NCBI RefSeq assembly: GCF_002029255.1
Contig: NZ_MZGT01000030.1
Location: 1-61,609 of the forward strand
DNA length: 61,609 bases
Direction: 5' to 3'
From: Clostridium chromiireducens
Lineage (GTDB): Bacteria; Bacillota; Clostridia; Clostridiales; Clostridiaceae
In this document: positions 46,538 to 56,595 of the stretch, piece by piece
How the letters are laid out: each line of letters opens with the position of its first letter
Numbering within the stretch: position 1 is the stretch's first letter
Made by a program: the position numbers and the translations under genes
Notes under the pieces: model-generated
What the model was told of the DNA's origin: nothing
Database searches by the model: none
What the model saw: the letters and a program-made list of their open reading frames with translations, nothing else

Positions 46538-47347
46538 CTATAATGCATTTTTTTGGAGCACTGATGATTTCTTATATAAGTATACAGTGAGATTCTTATT
46601 CTCTTTATTGACATTCCTTAATATTATTGCATTTTCACTATTATTTTCAATACTTTCTATATCAAAAAGTTCAATTGCTTTATTAATTTTTTTAATTTCA
46701 CCATTTTCTTTCTTATATAGCACGGATAAGGTTTCATCAAAATAATAATCTTGTTCTAATGTTTTATTCTGATTTTCTTCCGTTTCACCATAAGTAAATC
46801 TATCTTCTCTTCTTAAATAAGCTTTTTTCTTACTATTTATTCCAGCTTTGTTATAAACATTTTGTTTTTCATGAATATTTATATTCTTCAAAATGCACTC
46901 TATCTTAATTACAAAATTTTCGTATTTTTCAATCATTTCTACTAGTTCACTATACTCAATAACATCTTCACCATACTTAGTTCTAAAATCATCAAGCATA
47001 TCCTCAACTTTACCTCTATCATATATTCCTTTGAAAGATATATCTTTTGCTAGCTCTTTTACTATATTATTTATACTTTTATAACGTATAAACTGTAGCA
47101 TTTTTATAATAAAAAACATAGACAACACACAACAAGGTACTGAAATTAATGGGAAGTTAATTAGTAGAGCTCCAAGAAAAATTAGCAGCATAAAATTCCT
47201 ATTGGCATCTTTATATATCTCGATTCCTTCCACAAGTGCAGGATTATAGGATAGAATCTTCTCTATCATCAAGTTCTTATTTTTTTGATTAATCTTTCTA
47301 TCACTTTTAATAATTCTCCTTGATTCTTTTCTTTTACGTCCTCTCAT
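46538..47347 (-). CDS. Uncharacterised protein with two membrane segments
   Basis: 269 residues. It has a strongly basic N-terminus (MRGRKRKESRRIIKSDRKINQK), a hydrophobic region at about 50-86 that forms two membrane segments (LLIFLGALLINFPLISVP and CCVLSMFFIIKMLQFI), then a charged soluble C-terminal part with a YGEDVIEYSELVEMIEKYENFVIKIE helix and a beta-rich end. Both ends should be cytoplasmic. A ribosome site GGAGGTAGCTG lies just before the ATG. It is divergent from the CarD-like gene and followed by its own terminator. I do not recognise the family. Confidence 0.75.
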   Translation of the reverse strand: MRGRKRKESRRIIKSDRKINQKNKNLMIEKILSYNPALVEGIEIYKDANRNFMLLIFLGALLINFPLISVPCCVLSMFFIIKMLQFIRYKSINNIVKELAKDISFKGIYDRGKVEDMLDDFRTKYGEDVIEYSELVEMIEKYENFVIKIECILKNINIHEKQNVYNKAGINSKKKAYLRREDRFTYGETEENQNKTLEQDYYFDETLSVLYKKENGEIKKINKAIELFDIESIENNSENAIILRNVNKENKNLTVYLYKKSSVLQKNAL

Positions 47348-47447
47348 ATCAGCTACCTCCTCTTATTGTAATGTTTTCCTTAATTTTACATCACATATTA
47401 TTTATTATCAAGCTCTTCCATAATTTAAATATTTCTATGTTTTACTC

Positions 47448-47537
47448 TTATTTTTCTTTTTTCCTTGTATTTTTCTTTATTTCTCTAGCCTTTTTTACAC
47501 TACCATGTCTATTTTTAACAAAAAATTCTTTAATCAC
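47448..47537 (-). CDS. Possible 29-residue basic peptide
   Basis: A GTG at 47537 opens IKEFFVKNRHGSVKKAREI, then KKNTRKKEK and a stop. The peptide is very basic. AGAGG overlaps the GTG, so the start is poor, and the composition is biased by AT-rich DNA. I mention it because nothing else fills the 371-base gap 47348-47718 apart from the carD promoter. Confidence 0.25.
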   Translation of the reverse strand: MIKEFFVKNRHGSVKKAREIKKNTRKKEK

Positions 47538-47625
47538 CTCTCATTAAATTAACTTTCTCATGATTTATAACAAATTGACCAATTACTTTATTTCCATTTA
47601 TCTTATCAATCTCAAAATCAACCTA

Positions 47626-47654
47626 TTGACACAATTACACTCATGTGATATATT
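47626..47654 (+). promoter_or_regulatory. Consensus sigma-A promoter of the carD-like gene
   Basis: TTGACA (47626-47631), a 17-base spacer and TATATT (47649-47654). A second possible -10 (TATACT near 47693) lies closer to the gene. Confidence 0.75.
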
Positions 47655-47718
47655 AAAAGTTTTATTTTTTTCACAAATATGTTATACTATAAAAATAAAG
47701 AAAAAGGAGGTGGATTTT

Positions 47719-48198
47719 TTGTTTTCCATAGGAGATAAAGTTGTTTACCCCATGCAAGGCATAGGTACCATAGAAAGAATAGAAAATAAAGTTTTCAGCG
47801 GCAAAAATAAAGAGTATACAATAATAAAAATTCTATCAAATCACTTAGAAATAATGATTCCAAGTGATAAACTAGCTAATTCAAATTTACGTAAAATTAG
47901 CGACAATTCTACTCTCGAGAATGTATTATTTAATATTAATAATCAAGAGAATAATTCTCAAGTTATGTCTGCTAAAGAAAGATATCAAATTAATTCAAAT
48001 AAAGTGAAATCTGGTTTGCTCAAGGATAGTGCTGAAGTTGTTTACGATTTGATGATTATAAGGAAAGAAAAATCACTAAACACAAGTGAAAAGCAGCTCT
48101 TCAATACTGCCCACAAATTATTAGTTCAAGAAGTTTCATTGATTAAAAATATTACTGAAGTGGAGGCTGAAAATTTTTTAGATTTGAATTTGGGATGA
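47719..48198 (+). CDS. CarD/CdnL-family transcriptional regulator
   Basis: 159 residues from the TTG at 47719, which has GGAGG 8 bases upstream. The N-terminal domain is the CarD RNA polymerase-interacting Tudor-like fold (MFSIGDKVVYPMQGIGTIERIENKVFSG, YTIIKILSNHLEIMIPSDKL), followed by the helical C-terminal domain (AKERYQINSNKVKSGLLKDSAEVVYDLMIIRKEKSLNTSEKQLF) with the usual WxxRxRE-type region altered. Family members bind the RNA polymerase beta subunit and stabilise open complexes at many promoters. Single gene with a consensus promoter and a strong hairpin behind it. Confidence 0.9.
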   Translation: MFSIGDKVVYPMQGIGTIERIENKVFSGKNKEYTIIKILSNHLEIMIPSDKLANSNLRKISDNSTLENVLFNINNQENNSQVMSAKERYQINSNKVKSGLLKDSAEVVYDLMIIRKEKSLNTSEKQLFNTAHKLLVQEVSLIKNITEVEAENFLDLNLG

Positions 48199-48256
48199 TA
48201 TAATATTTAATTTTTATTTTGTTGATTATTTATTATACAAACCTCTACATAAAAAT

Positions 48257-48310
48257 AATAAAGTTATATCTATAAAAACTTAATCAAGAATTTATAGATA
48301 TAACTTTATT
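48257..48310 (+). terminator. Perfect 20-base hairpin behind the carD-like gene
   Basis: Arms 48257-48276 and 48291-48310 are exact complements, with a 14-base loop. The ends of the stem are AATAAAG/CTTTATT; the plus strand has only a short T stretch, inside the stem. Probably a terminator, perhaps also stopping minus-strand transcription. Confidence 0.6.
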
Positions 48311-48320
48311 AACTAAAAAA

Positions 48321-48344
48321 GCTATAAGAGTAAACTCTTATAGC
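48321..48344 (-). terminator. Rho-independent terminator of the zinc-ribbon gene
   Basis: GCTATAAGAG (48321-48330) and its complement (48335-48344) with loop TAAA; the minus strand continues TTTTTTAG. It lies 20 bases after the gene. Confidence 0.85.
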
Positions 48345-48363
48345 TTATTGCTTCAAACAGAAA

Positions 48364-48519
48364 CTATCTTCTGTTGTTTTGTTGCTTTCTAGCTCTTCTA
48401 CAATCAGCACATCTTACTGGTTCATTTTCGAAACCTTTTTCTTTGTAGAATTCTTGTTCTCCAACTGTGAATATAAATTCTTTTCCACAATCTTTACATA
48501 CTAATGTTTTATCTTCCAT
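48364..48519 (-). CDS. Small zinc-ribbon protein
   Basis: 51 residues, ATG 48519 with GGAGG about 8 bases upstream and a terminator directly behind. It contains CKDCGKEFIFTVGEQEFY near the N-terminus and EPVRCADCRRARKQQNNRR at the end, a complete CxxC...CxxC zinc ribbon (probable zinc-ribbon domain found in many clostridial and cyanobacterial small proteins). The basic tail suggests nucleic-acid contact, but the role is unknown. It lies 146 bases downstream of the 533-residue membrane protein. Confidence 0.88.
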   Translation of the reverse strand: MEDKTLVCKDCGKEFIFTVGEQEFYKEKGFENEPVRCADCRRARKQQNNRR

Positions 48520-48664
48520 TTACAATTCCTCCAAATTTAAAGACTTAGTTAACCAATATTTTCTCATAAGGAGAAATTATAATATAATTAAATCTTTTAT
48601 ATATTTTGTTCTCATCGAACTTCTTAAGTATACCATACTATTTTTAAAAATACAATACTATTTT

Positions 48665-50266
48665 TTAATTATTCTCTGTTACTCCAGATGAAATATTTAC
48701 AAATGAATTTGTGATAATGTATTTATTATCTCCAACTCGAATGAATTTCATTTTGACACTATCTCCAACCTTAGTTAAAGCAACTTCTCTAGAAGTTTCT
48801 GTTGAAACTGAGAATATATTTGGATTATTCTTTATTTTAACATCATAAATACTTTCACCTTCTTTTATAACAAGCCCTATTCTTTCAACTTCTCCTTCTA
48901 CTACTTCTTCCTGATTCCCACTTTCCAGTGAAATATTAGTATTAGTCAAACCTTCAAGATATTTGTTCAACGTTGCTTGAAGTGTATCTCCAACCCCCAC
49001 AGTATTATAATTCTTAACATTTACCATAGAATATTGCTTAACTAAACCATTAGAATCTTTTAAAGTCATAAAATATGTTGGCTCATTCTGAATATTAATT
49101 AAGTAAGGAAAAGTTGCTTTATATCCATACTGTTGAACCTTCCCCTCCGCTGATCTCATACCTGCTTCCTCTGTAGCACCAGCAGTTTTATACAGTTTTG
49201 TTTCTCCATTCCTCGTATTAGTTAGTGTAAACCCTACAAGTGATTCATCGCTTCCTACTGAAGTAATGCCTGTATAATAGTAACAGGTCCCTTTATTATA
49301 AATTATATTCATACCATTTGTTGATTTTAGCTTATCTTTGTCAGTAAAGTTTAAAACCCCATGAACTAATTCTCCCCATTTATTAATATATCTATTTATA
49401 TACTGCTTAGGCTGTATTCTATCGACCCAACTTGGTAAATTATTAATATCATAGATAACTGAGTTTCCAGTCTGCGCATCCATTACTAATGCCCCGATAG
49501 CTTTAGCTTCTATAATACCTACTCCGGTATCATATCTTGTTATTACCCAATAAGGTCTTCCAGTATCATCCAACTCAAATGTATAATCTGTATGTCCAGC
49601 TTTCATATCCTTAAAGTAAGCTGCCCTGCTTAAATCACTAAAAAAATATGCAGAATTTAAATATTTGAGTTTAATATCATTACCATCAAGTTTAGTAACC
49701 AATTCCACATCATTCTGATTTGTAGCACTTACTTTAATATATCCAATTGTCCCTTCTCTATTGGTAAACCATTTAAGAAAAGATGAATGCTCAAGTGGAG
49801 CCACATAACATAGTTGACCATTTACACTTTGTAGATTTAATTCACCAATAGTAACTTGACTCCCAAGGCTTGTAATTTCACCGAGTTTTTTATCTGCAAG
49901 TTTATATGCAAGTTCTTTATCTATTGTAGGTAATTGATTTATATCCATATATTCTATTTGGCTTGAAAAATCTACTTCATCTATACTCCCAATCAAATTT
50001 CTGTGAGCATTATAGCTAATTAGCGGACTATAAAAGATAAATATGGCAATATATAATGCAGCAACCGATGATGCTGTAATTATATATTCTTTTCTTCTAA
50101 GCAAAATCCCATATGCTAAAGTACAAATTACGAATATTCCAACTATAGTACCTGCACTAAGACTAATATCTAAAATTAAACTACTTGAAAATAATAAAAT
50201 CAATCCAATAATCAAATACGCACTAAATAAAATTTTAAGATATCTAATGAAATTTCTATTATTCAT
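48665..50266 (-). CDS. Large uncharacterised membrane protein with extracytoplasmic domain
   Basis: 533 residues. Three N-terminal membrane segments (about 11-31, 36-54 and 61-80) are followed by a soluble region of about 450 residues, rich in beta structure. It contains two related PepSY-like stretches (KELAYKLADKKLGEITSLGSQ and RPYWVITRYDTGVGIIEAKAIGALVMDAQTGNSVIYD) and a C-terminal OB-like segment (VEGEVERIGLVIKEGESIYDVKI, VGDSVKMKFIRVGDNKYIITN). GGAGGAG lies 4-5 bases before the ATG. I cannot name the family; the PepSY likeness is inference. It is not operonic with its neighbours. Confidence 0.75.
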   Translation of the reverse strand: MNNRNFIRYLKILFSAYLIIGLILLFSSSLILDISLSAGTIVGIFVICTLAYGILLRRKEYIITASSVAALYIAIFIFYSPLISYNAHRNLIGSIDEVDFSSQIEYMDINQLPTIDKELAYKLADKKLGEITSLGSQVTIGELNLQSVNGQLCYVAPLEHSSFLKWFTNREGTIGYIKVSATNQNDVELVTKLDGNDIKLKYLNSAYFFSDLSRAAYFKDMKAGHTDYTFELDDTGRPYWVITRYDTGVGIIEAKAIGALVMDAQTGNSVIYDINNLPSWVDRIQPKQYINRYINKWGELVHGVLNFTDKDKLKSTNGMNIIYNKGTCYYYTGITSVGSDESLVGFTLTNTRNGETKLYKTAGATEEAGMRSAEGKVQQYGYKATFPYLINIQNEPTYFMTLKDSNGLVKQYSMVNVKNYNTVGVGDTLQATLNKYLEGLTNTNISLESGNQEEVVEGEVERIGLVIKEGESIYDVKIKNNPNIFSVSTETSREVALTKVGDSVKMKFIRVGDNKYIITNSFVNISSGVTENN

Positions 50267-50323
50267 GTTTCTCCTCCAATATATTTATATTTTTTGTATA
50301 GATTATTATAGCATATAAAAATA

Positions 50324-50357
50324 CTCCTGTATTTATGAAGCTATATAAATACAGGAG
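50324..50357 (-). terminator. Perfect 13-base hairpin upstream of the large membrane protein gene
   Basis: CTCCTGTATTTAT (50324-50336) and its complement (50345-50357) with an 8-base loop; the minus strand continues TATTTTTATA. It is 58 bases upstream of the start at 50266, so it could be an attenuator in the leader or a stop for read-through. The gap 50358-50606 is AT-rich and holds nothing else I can see. Confidence 0.5.
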
Positions 50358-50606
50358 CTCATATATTATTAAAAGGTAAAATTTCTAAAATAATATAGCT
50401 ATTAATATGTGGAAACTATATTATAAAAATGTGTAGATATGCAATGGCAAAGCATTCTTCACATTTAAGAAATATTCCTTTTGGGGGCAAAGTATAATAG
50501 TATTTTTTCTTTAAAATATTCTTTAATTAAAATTTCCTTACAACTTAATTGTAAAAGATATTTATCTTATTCCTTATTTTTACTTTATGATTATTTATTT
50601 ACAAAG

Positions 50607-50660
50607 TCAAAAAAGAGATAAGAAGGCCAAACTTTACAATTGTGAGACCTCATTATCTCT
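50607..50660 (-). terminator. Terminator of the glpA-glpB-DUF1667 operon
   Basis: On the minus strand AGAGATAA and AGGTC pair with GGCCT and TTATCTCT, then TTTTTTGAC. It lies 118 bases after the DUF1667 stop. Confidence 0.7.
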
Positions 50661-50777
50661 AATCTATAAAACATATTTACATGATAACAAACATTTTATA
50701 TATATTCAACATTTCCAGAAAATTCTTAAGAAACGTAAGAAAATATATCATCATACTATATTTTTTAAAGTTTTTGC

Positions 50778-51131
50778 TTAGATTTTTTTCACATTTCTTG
50801 TTGCTACTATATCTACATTAGTTCCAAGAATATTTTTAATTATTATATCGCCAATTTTGATAGGTGCATTTACTGTAATTTTGTTGATCTCCTCCATGCA
50901 TTTAAAATTAAGATCTTTAGGAATTGGATTTTTTGTTTTTACAGGCACCACTGCCAATTCTCCATTTTCTACTTTAACAGTTGAAGTTATTACTCTTACT
51001 GGGTTTGTAACTTCATTTATCCCATATTCAATACCTCTATTGCAACCATTTCCTTGTACACTATTATTTTCTGCATCTACTTTTAAATGACATCCCTTAG
51101 GACAACATATACAAATTAATTCTTTTTCCAT
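50778..51131 (-). CDS. DUF1667 cysteine-rich protein of the anaerobic G3P dehydrogenase operon
   Basis: 117 residues from the ATG at 51131, placed 1 base after the previous stop. The N-terminus has a cysteine cluster (ICICCPKGCHLKV, then GNGCNRG) that suggests an iron-sulfur or metal site. The rest is a small beta domain (VRVITSTVKVENGELAVVPVKT). DUF1667 proteins accompany the GlpA-like and GlpB-like flavoproteins in Firmicutes and are presumed to be the third subunit, replacing the iron-sulfur GlpC of enterobacteria. That role is inferred from constant gene association. Confidence 0.85.
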   Translation of the reverse strand: MEKELICICCPKGCHLKVDAENNSVQGNGCNRGIEYGINEVTNPVRVITSTVKVENGELAVVPVKTKNPIPKDLNFKCMEEINKITVNAPIKIGDIIIKNILGTNVDIVATRNVKKI

Positions 51132-51132
51132 T

Positions 51133-52386
51133 TTATTCACCATCCTCTAATGATATTGTTATATCACCTTTAACCTTATCTAATAGCACCTTACCTAAAA
51201 CTACTTTTTCCATTTCTGATGGTGCTAAATGAGCTCTTTTAAATTTAGCTATAACTTCATCATTACATCTTACAACTAATGCTTTATCGTGATATATATT
51301 ATTTACTCTCATAAATATAGTCAATTTATCATCAACTGCATCTACATTAAGTCTTTGAGGAACTGTATAATTCACATTTGACCCATTTATAATATTTATA
51401 TATTTATTTTTATTAAGCTCTCCTTTAATATATTTTGCAGCTGAAAAACCAGCATGTTTTGATTCTTGACTTACAAAGTCTACTAAATCATGAACATGTA
51501 CTACATTCCCACATGCAAATATACCATCTACTGATGTCTCCATACTTTCATTAACCATTAAACCATTAGTTCTTCTATCTCCCTCAATTCCAGCATTAAA
51601 TGATAATTCATTTTCAGGAATTAATCCAACTGACAATAACAAAGTATCTACTTCAAATTCTTTTTCAGTTCCTTTAATAGGTCGTTTATTCTCGTCAACT
51701 TCAGCTATTATAACTTTTTCAAGCCTATCTTTTCCTACAATATCTACCACTGTGTGAGAAAGATATAGTGGAATATCATAATCATTTAAGCATTGAACTA
51801 TGTTTCTATTTAATCCATTTGAATATGGACATAATTCAACAACCGCTTTAACTTTTGCTCCTTCAAGAGTCATTCTTCTTGCCATTATAAGCCCAATATC
51901 TCCTGACCCTAAAATAAGAACTTCTTTTCCCGGCATATATCCTTCTACATTAATATATCTTTGAGCTGCTCCAGCACTAAATACTCCTGCTGGTCTATCA
52001 CCTGGTATATTAATCGCCCCTCTGGTTCTTTCTCTACATCCCATAGCAAGAATTATAGCTTTTGCCTTAAGTTCCATGAATCCTTCTTCTGTGTTTATTG
52101 CATAAACTGTTTTATCTTTTCCTATCTCTAAAACCATTGTATCAAGCTTTATCTCAACATCTGTATCTTCAATCATTTCTATAAATCTTCCGGCATATTC
52201 AGGCCCAGTAAGTTCTTCTTTAAAGGTATGAAGCCCAAAACCATTATGAATACATTGATTTAATATACCTCCTAATTCTTTATCTCTTTCTAAGATTAAT
52301 ATCTTTTTTATCCCATTATTATATGCTTCATATGCTGCTGCAAGGCCTGCTGGCCCTCCACCTACTACTATTAACTCATAACTCAT
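51133..52386 (-). CDS. NAD(P)/FAD-dependent oxidoreductase (GlpB-like subunit)
   Basis: 417 residues. FAD-binding GGGPAGLAAAYEA (about 8-20), the motif GGILNQCIHNGFGLHTFKEELTGPEYA, ILAMGCRERTRGAINIPGDRPAGVFSAGAAQ, the second dinucleotide site LGSGDIGLIMARRM, and the FAD-proximal FACGNVVHVHDLVD. This is the pyridine nucleotide-disulfide oxidoreductase-like protein that pairs with GlpA-like dehydrogenases in clostridia. It probably passes electrons from glycerol-3-phosphate oxidation to a pyridine nucleotide or another carrier. It lies 17 bases behind the GlpA-like gene and nearly abuts the DUF1667 gene. Confidence 0.88.
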   Translation of the reverse strand: MSYELIVVGGGPAGLAAAYEAYNNGIKKILILERDKELGGILNQCIHNGFGLHTFKEELTGPEYAGRFIEMIEDTDVEIKLDTMVLEIGKDKTVYAINTEEGFMELKAKAIILAMGCRERTRGAINIPGDRPAGVFSAGAAQRYINVEGYMPGKEVLILGSGDIGLIMARRMTLEGAKVKAVVELCPYSNGLNRNIVQCLNDYDIPLYLSHTVVDIVGKDRLEKVIIAEVDENKRPIKGTEKEFEVDTLLLSVGLIPENELSFNAGIEGDRRTNGLMVNESMETSVDGIFACGNVVHVHDLVDFVSQESKHAGFSAAKYIKGELNKNKYINIINGSNVNYTVPQRLNVDAVDDKLTIFMRVNNIYHDKALVVRCNDEVIAKFKRAHLAPSEMEKVVLGKVLLDKVKGDITISLEDGE

Positions 52387-52403
52387 AACACTACCTCGCC
52401 CTT

Positions 52404-53831
52404 CTACTTACTTTTACCCACTAGAATATAAGAATTATCCTTTTCTAAAACAACACTTTCAAGTGGAACACTATATTCCCTTGCAATTATTTCTTGAACT
52501 CTTGGTCCACAGAATCCACCTTGGCATCTTCCCATTCCCGGTCTGCATCTTCTTTTAACACCATCTAAGGAAAGAACTCCAAAACTTCTCTTTATTGCAT
52601 CTACAATCTCACCTTCTGTTATACTCTCACACCTACACACTATTCTTCCATACTGTGGATTTTTCTTAATTAATTCTGCCTTCTCCTTAGGTGACAACTC
52701 CATGAAATGAATTTGCTCTCTGCTAGCTACAAAGTTTTCTTTTTTCTCTAATTTGCACCCTGCCTCAGCTAATATATCTACAACTCCTAAAGCAATAGCA
52801 GGAGCTGATGTTAATCCAGGCGACTTCATCCCTGCCACATCAATAAATCCCTTAACCTCATCATTTTCTTCAACTATAAAGTCACCTGTATCTGGATTAG
52901 CTCTAAGACCTGCAAAGTTCCTTATACTTTCTCTAAAATTAACTTTTTTTGTAGATCGCATTGAAGCTTCTCTTATAGCTTCTAACCCTTCTGCAGCTGT
53001 TCCTAAATCCTCTTTATCCTCTATATCCCTAGCATCTGGCCCCACCATTAAGTTTCCATGAACAGTAGGAGTTACTAAAACCCCTTTTCCTAATTTTGAT
53101 GGGCATTGAAATATTGTACTATTCACTATATTCCCCTGACTCTTGTCCATAATATAATACTCACCGCTTCTTGGAATTATTTTAAAGCTCTCTTTACAGA
53201 TTAGATTATGAATCTTATCTGCATAAAGTCCGGCCGCATTAATTACAAATTTAGCTTCAACAAGTTCTCCATCTTGAGTTGAAATTCTAAACAAATCCTT
53301 TTTATCTATAGAGACAACTTCTTTTTGTAGTTTAAGTTCTCCACCATTTTGAACTGCATTTTCAGCGAGCGCAATTGTATATTCAAACGGTCCTACTATA
53401 CCACCAGTTGGTGCATATAATGCCCCTTTTATTTCTTCATTAATGTTTGGTTCCATTTCCAGAACCTCACCCTTATTTAATATTTTTAAATCTTTTACTC
53501 CTATCTTATTTCCATTTTCATAAAGAGCTTTTAACGTATTTAAATCTTCATCATCAAAAGCTAGAATTAGTGATCCATTTCTTTTAAAAGGAACACTTAA
53601 TTCTTTGCATAAATCTTCAAACATTTCATTTCCTGTCACATTGTACTTTGCCATTAAAGTGCCTTCTTTAGGATCATAACCAGCATGGACAATTGCTGAA
53701 TTTGCTTTACTTGTACCCATTGATACGTCTTTCTCTTTTTCTAAAACAACTACTTTTAAATTATACTTAGTTAATTCTCTAAATATAGAGCTCCCTATAA
53801 CTCCTGCTCCAATTATCGCCACATCATACAT
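52404..53831 (-). CDS. glpA: Anaerobic-type glycerol-3-phosphate dehydrogenase (GlpA-like) with BFD-like iron-sulfur domain
   Basis: 475 residues. The DAO-family FAD domain begins VAIIGAGVIGSSIFREL; MGTSKANSAIVHAGYDP, FVINAAGLYADKI and the FAD site GDFIVEEND...VAGMKSPGLTSAPAIA follow. Residues about 395-455 form a BFD-like [2Fe-2S] domain (VCRCESITEGEIVDAIKRS, RRCRPGMGRCQGGFCGPRV). It oxidises glycerol-3-phosphate to dihydroxyacetone phosphate. GGAGG lies 7 bases before the ATG. A hairpin-terminator (leader C) stands just upstream and shares its first part with the leaders of glpK and glpF, so antitermination by GlpP is likely. Confidence 0.9.
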   Translation of the reverse strand: MYDVAIIGAGVIGSSIFRELTKYNLKVVVLEKEKDVSMGTSKANSAIVHAGYDPKEGTLMAKYNVTGNEMFEDLCKELSVPFKRNGSLILAFDDEDLNTLKALYENGNKIGVKDLKILNKGEVLEMEPNINEEIKGALYAPTGGIVGPFEYTIALAENAVQNGGELKLQKEVVSIDKKDLFRISTQDGELVEAKFVINAAGLYADKIHNLICKESFKIIPRSGEYYIMDKSQGNIVNSTIFQCPSKLGKGVLVTPTVHGNLMVGPDARDIEDKEDLGTAAEGLEAIREASMRSTKKVNFRESIRNFAGLRANPDTGDFIVEENDEVKGFIDVAGMKSPGLTSAPAIALGVVDILAEAGCKLEKKENFVASREQIHFMELSPKEKAELIKKNPQYGRIVCRCESITEGEIVDAIKRSFGVLSLDGVKRRCRPGMGRCQGGFCGPRVQEIIAREYSVPLESVVLEKDNSYILVGKSK

Positions 53832-53857
53832 AAAACATCCTCCTTATTATAAGACAT

Positions 53858-53925
53858 AAAAAAAGTCAAGCAAAAAACACGATGAAAAATCATCCTAGTT
53901 TTATGCCTGACTCTATATTCTCTCA
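53858..53925 (-). promoter_or_regulatory. glp leader C: conserved box plus intrinsic terminator ahead of glpA
   Basis: On the minus strand a GAGAGAAT box (about 53925-53917) is followed by the arm AGTCAGGCATAAAACTAG (53912-53895 and on), which pairs with the arm at 53885-53864, then TTTTTTT. The box and the ATAAAACT of the arm match leaders A (glpK) and B (glpF). The position just before glpA and the U tract make it a read-through-controlled terminator candidate for GlpP. It also ends glpK transcripts. Confidence 0.75.
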
Positions 53926-54035
53926 GCATTTATATTCAATTACATTTATATTATATCCTGTAAAGGTATACTTGTCCAGTATAAATATTAAACTTTTTTA
54001 AAACTTTTCACTTTATTTATCCATTACATTTTATT

Positions 54036-55598
<1,563 letters not shown>

Positions 55599-55652
55599 TT
55601 ATTGATTGATATTTATTAATCATTTTAGAATTTAAATGTTACTTTACGCAGT

Positions 55653-55805
55653 AATTTGCTCATAATTATAGCCACATAAAACATTCATTTATACTTACAA
55701 TGCTTATTATATCTTGCTGCATAGTATAAATTTAAAATTTACTTAGGTAAATAATATTAATCTAAGTAAATTTAGTTTTATGTGGCTTCATTCTCTAATT
55801 CTCTT
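55653..55805 (-). ncRNA. glp leader A: structured RNA between glpP and glpK
   Basis: On the minus strand: the box AGAGAATTAGAGAAT (55805-55791), then helix P1 (13 bp perfect, 55787-55775 with 55682-55670) enclosing P2 (12 bp perfect, 55773-55762 with 55746-55735) and P3 (9 bp, 55731-55723 with 55695-55687, with further ATGC/GCAT pairs inside). The conserved tail ATAATTATGAGCAAATT follows P1. No U tract follows, so it is not a classical terminator. It is a sequence and structure twin of leader B ahead of glpF. Confidence 0.8.
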
Positions 55806-55809
55806 TAGC

Positions 55810-56367
55810 CTACATGTCCCAAATTTCTTTTTTAGTAGTAGATACACATGTTGCTCCTGAATTCAATGCTTGCATTACATCTTCTTTGGTTTCAATTAAT
55901 CCGCCAGCAACAACTGGTTTATTAGAATGTTTCGAAATAATTCCAAGTACTTTAGGAATTATTCCTGGTAATACTTCTATTGCATCACATTCAGAAATCA
56001 TATGATTTTTTACATTATTTAATGAAAGTGTATCGAAAATAAATACTCGTTGAACTCCTAATAAATTATATTTTTTAGCGAGTTTTACAACTTGAGGTTT
56101 TGTACTAATAATGCCACTAAATTTTGTTTCATCCTTTATATATTTTATAACAACTTCCTTGTTAGTAAGGCCTTCAACTAAATCGATGTGGATTATTCCT
56201 ATTTTATTCTTAGATGATATAATTTCACTGATATTTTTGATGTTCATTATATCTCCAAATAAAACAAATATAATTTGAGCATCTGAATTTATTGCTAGTT
56301 CTAACTGTTCTTCATTTTTTACTGCTGCTATGATCGGATTTTCTTCTAATAATTCTTTAATATTCAT
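55810..56367 (-). CDS. glpP: Glycerol uptake operon antiterminator GlpP
   Basis: 185 residues from the ATG at 56367 (GGGAG 5 bases upstream). It is the GlpP TIM-barrel: MNIKELLEENPIIAAVKNEEQL, then IIFVLFGDIMNIKNI, IIHIDLVEGL, GIISTKPQVVKLAKK, QRVFIFDTLSL, CDAIEVLPGIIPKV and the phosphate-binding PVVAGGLIETKEDVMQAL...GATCVSTT. In Bacillus GlpP binds G3P and then leader mRNA of glp genes, allowing read-through and stabilising the message. Its own promoter is at 56433-56406. It may be transcribed together with glpK through leader A. Confidence 0.93.
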   Translation of the reverse strand: MNIKELLEENPIIAAVKNEEQLELAINSDAQIIFVLFGDIMNIKNISEIISSKNKIGIIHIDLVEGLTNKEVVIKYIKDETKFSGIISTKPQVVKLAKKYNLLGVQRVFIFDTLSLNNVKNHMISECDAIEVLPGIIPKVLGIISKHSNKPVVAGGLIETKEDVMQALNSGATCVSTTKKEIWDM

Positions 56368-56405
56368 GCATACTCCCATGTAATTGTTTTCTTTTTTTAT
56401 TTTAA

Positions 56406-56433
56406 GTATTACATATTTATCTTTTAGTGTCAA
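56406..56433 (-). promoter_or_regulatory. Promoter of glpP
   Basis: TTGACA (56433-56428), a 16-base spacer and TAATAC (56411-56406) on the minus strand. The same arrangement, with much of the flanking sequence, recurs upstream of leader B at 57842-57815. Confidence 0.75.
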
Positions 56434-56595
56434 ATCTAATTGACTAAAATAATAAATCAAATTCTCTAAACTTTCTGGATATTTTTTTTGTTTTTTTCAA
56501 AATTTGTCACACTTAAATTATATAATTATTTACTATTTATATTTATATTTTCACTTAGTAATCTAATAAATAAGTTTAAAAACCACTTTGCTTAA

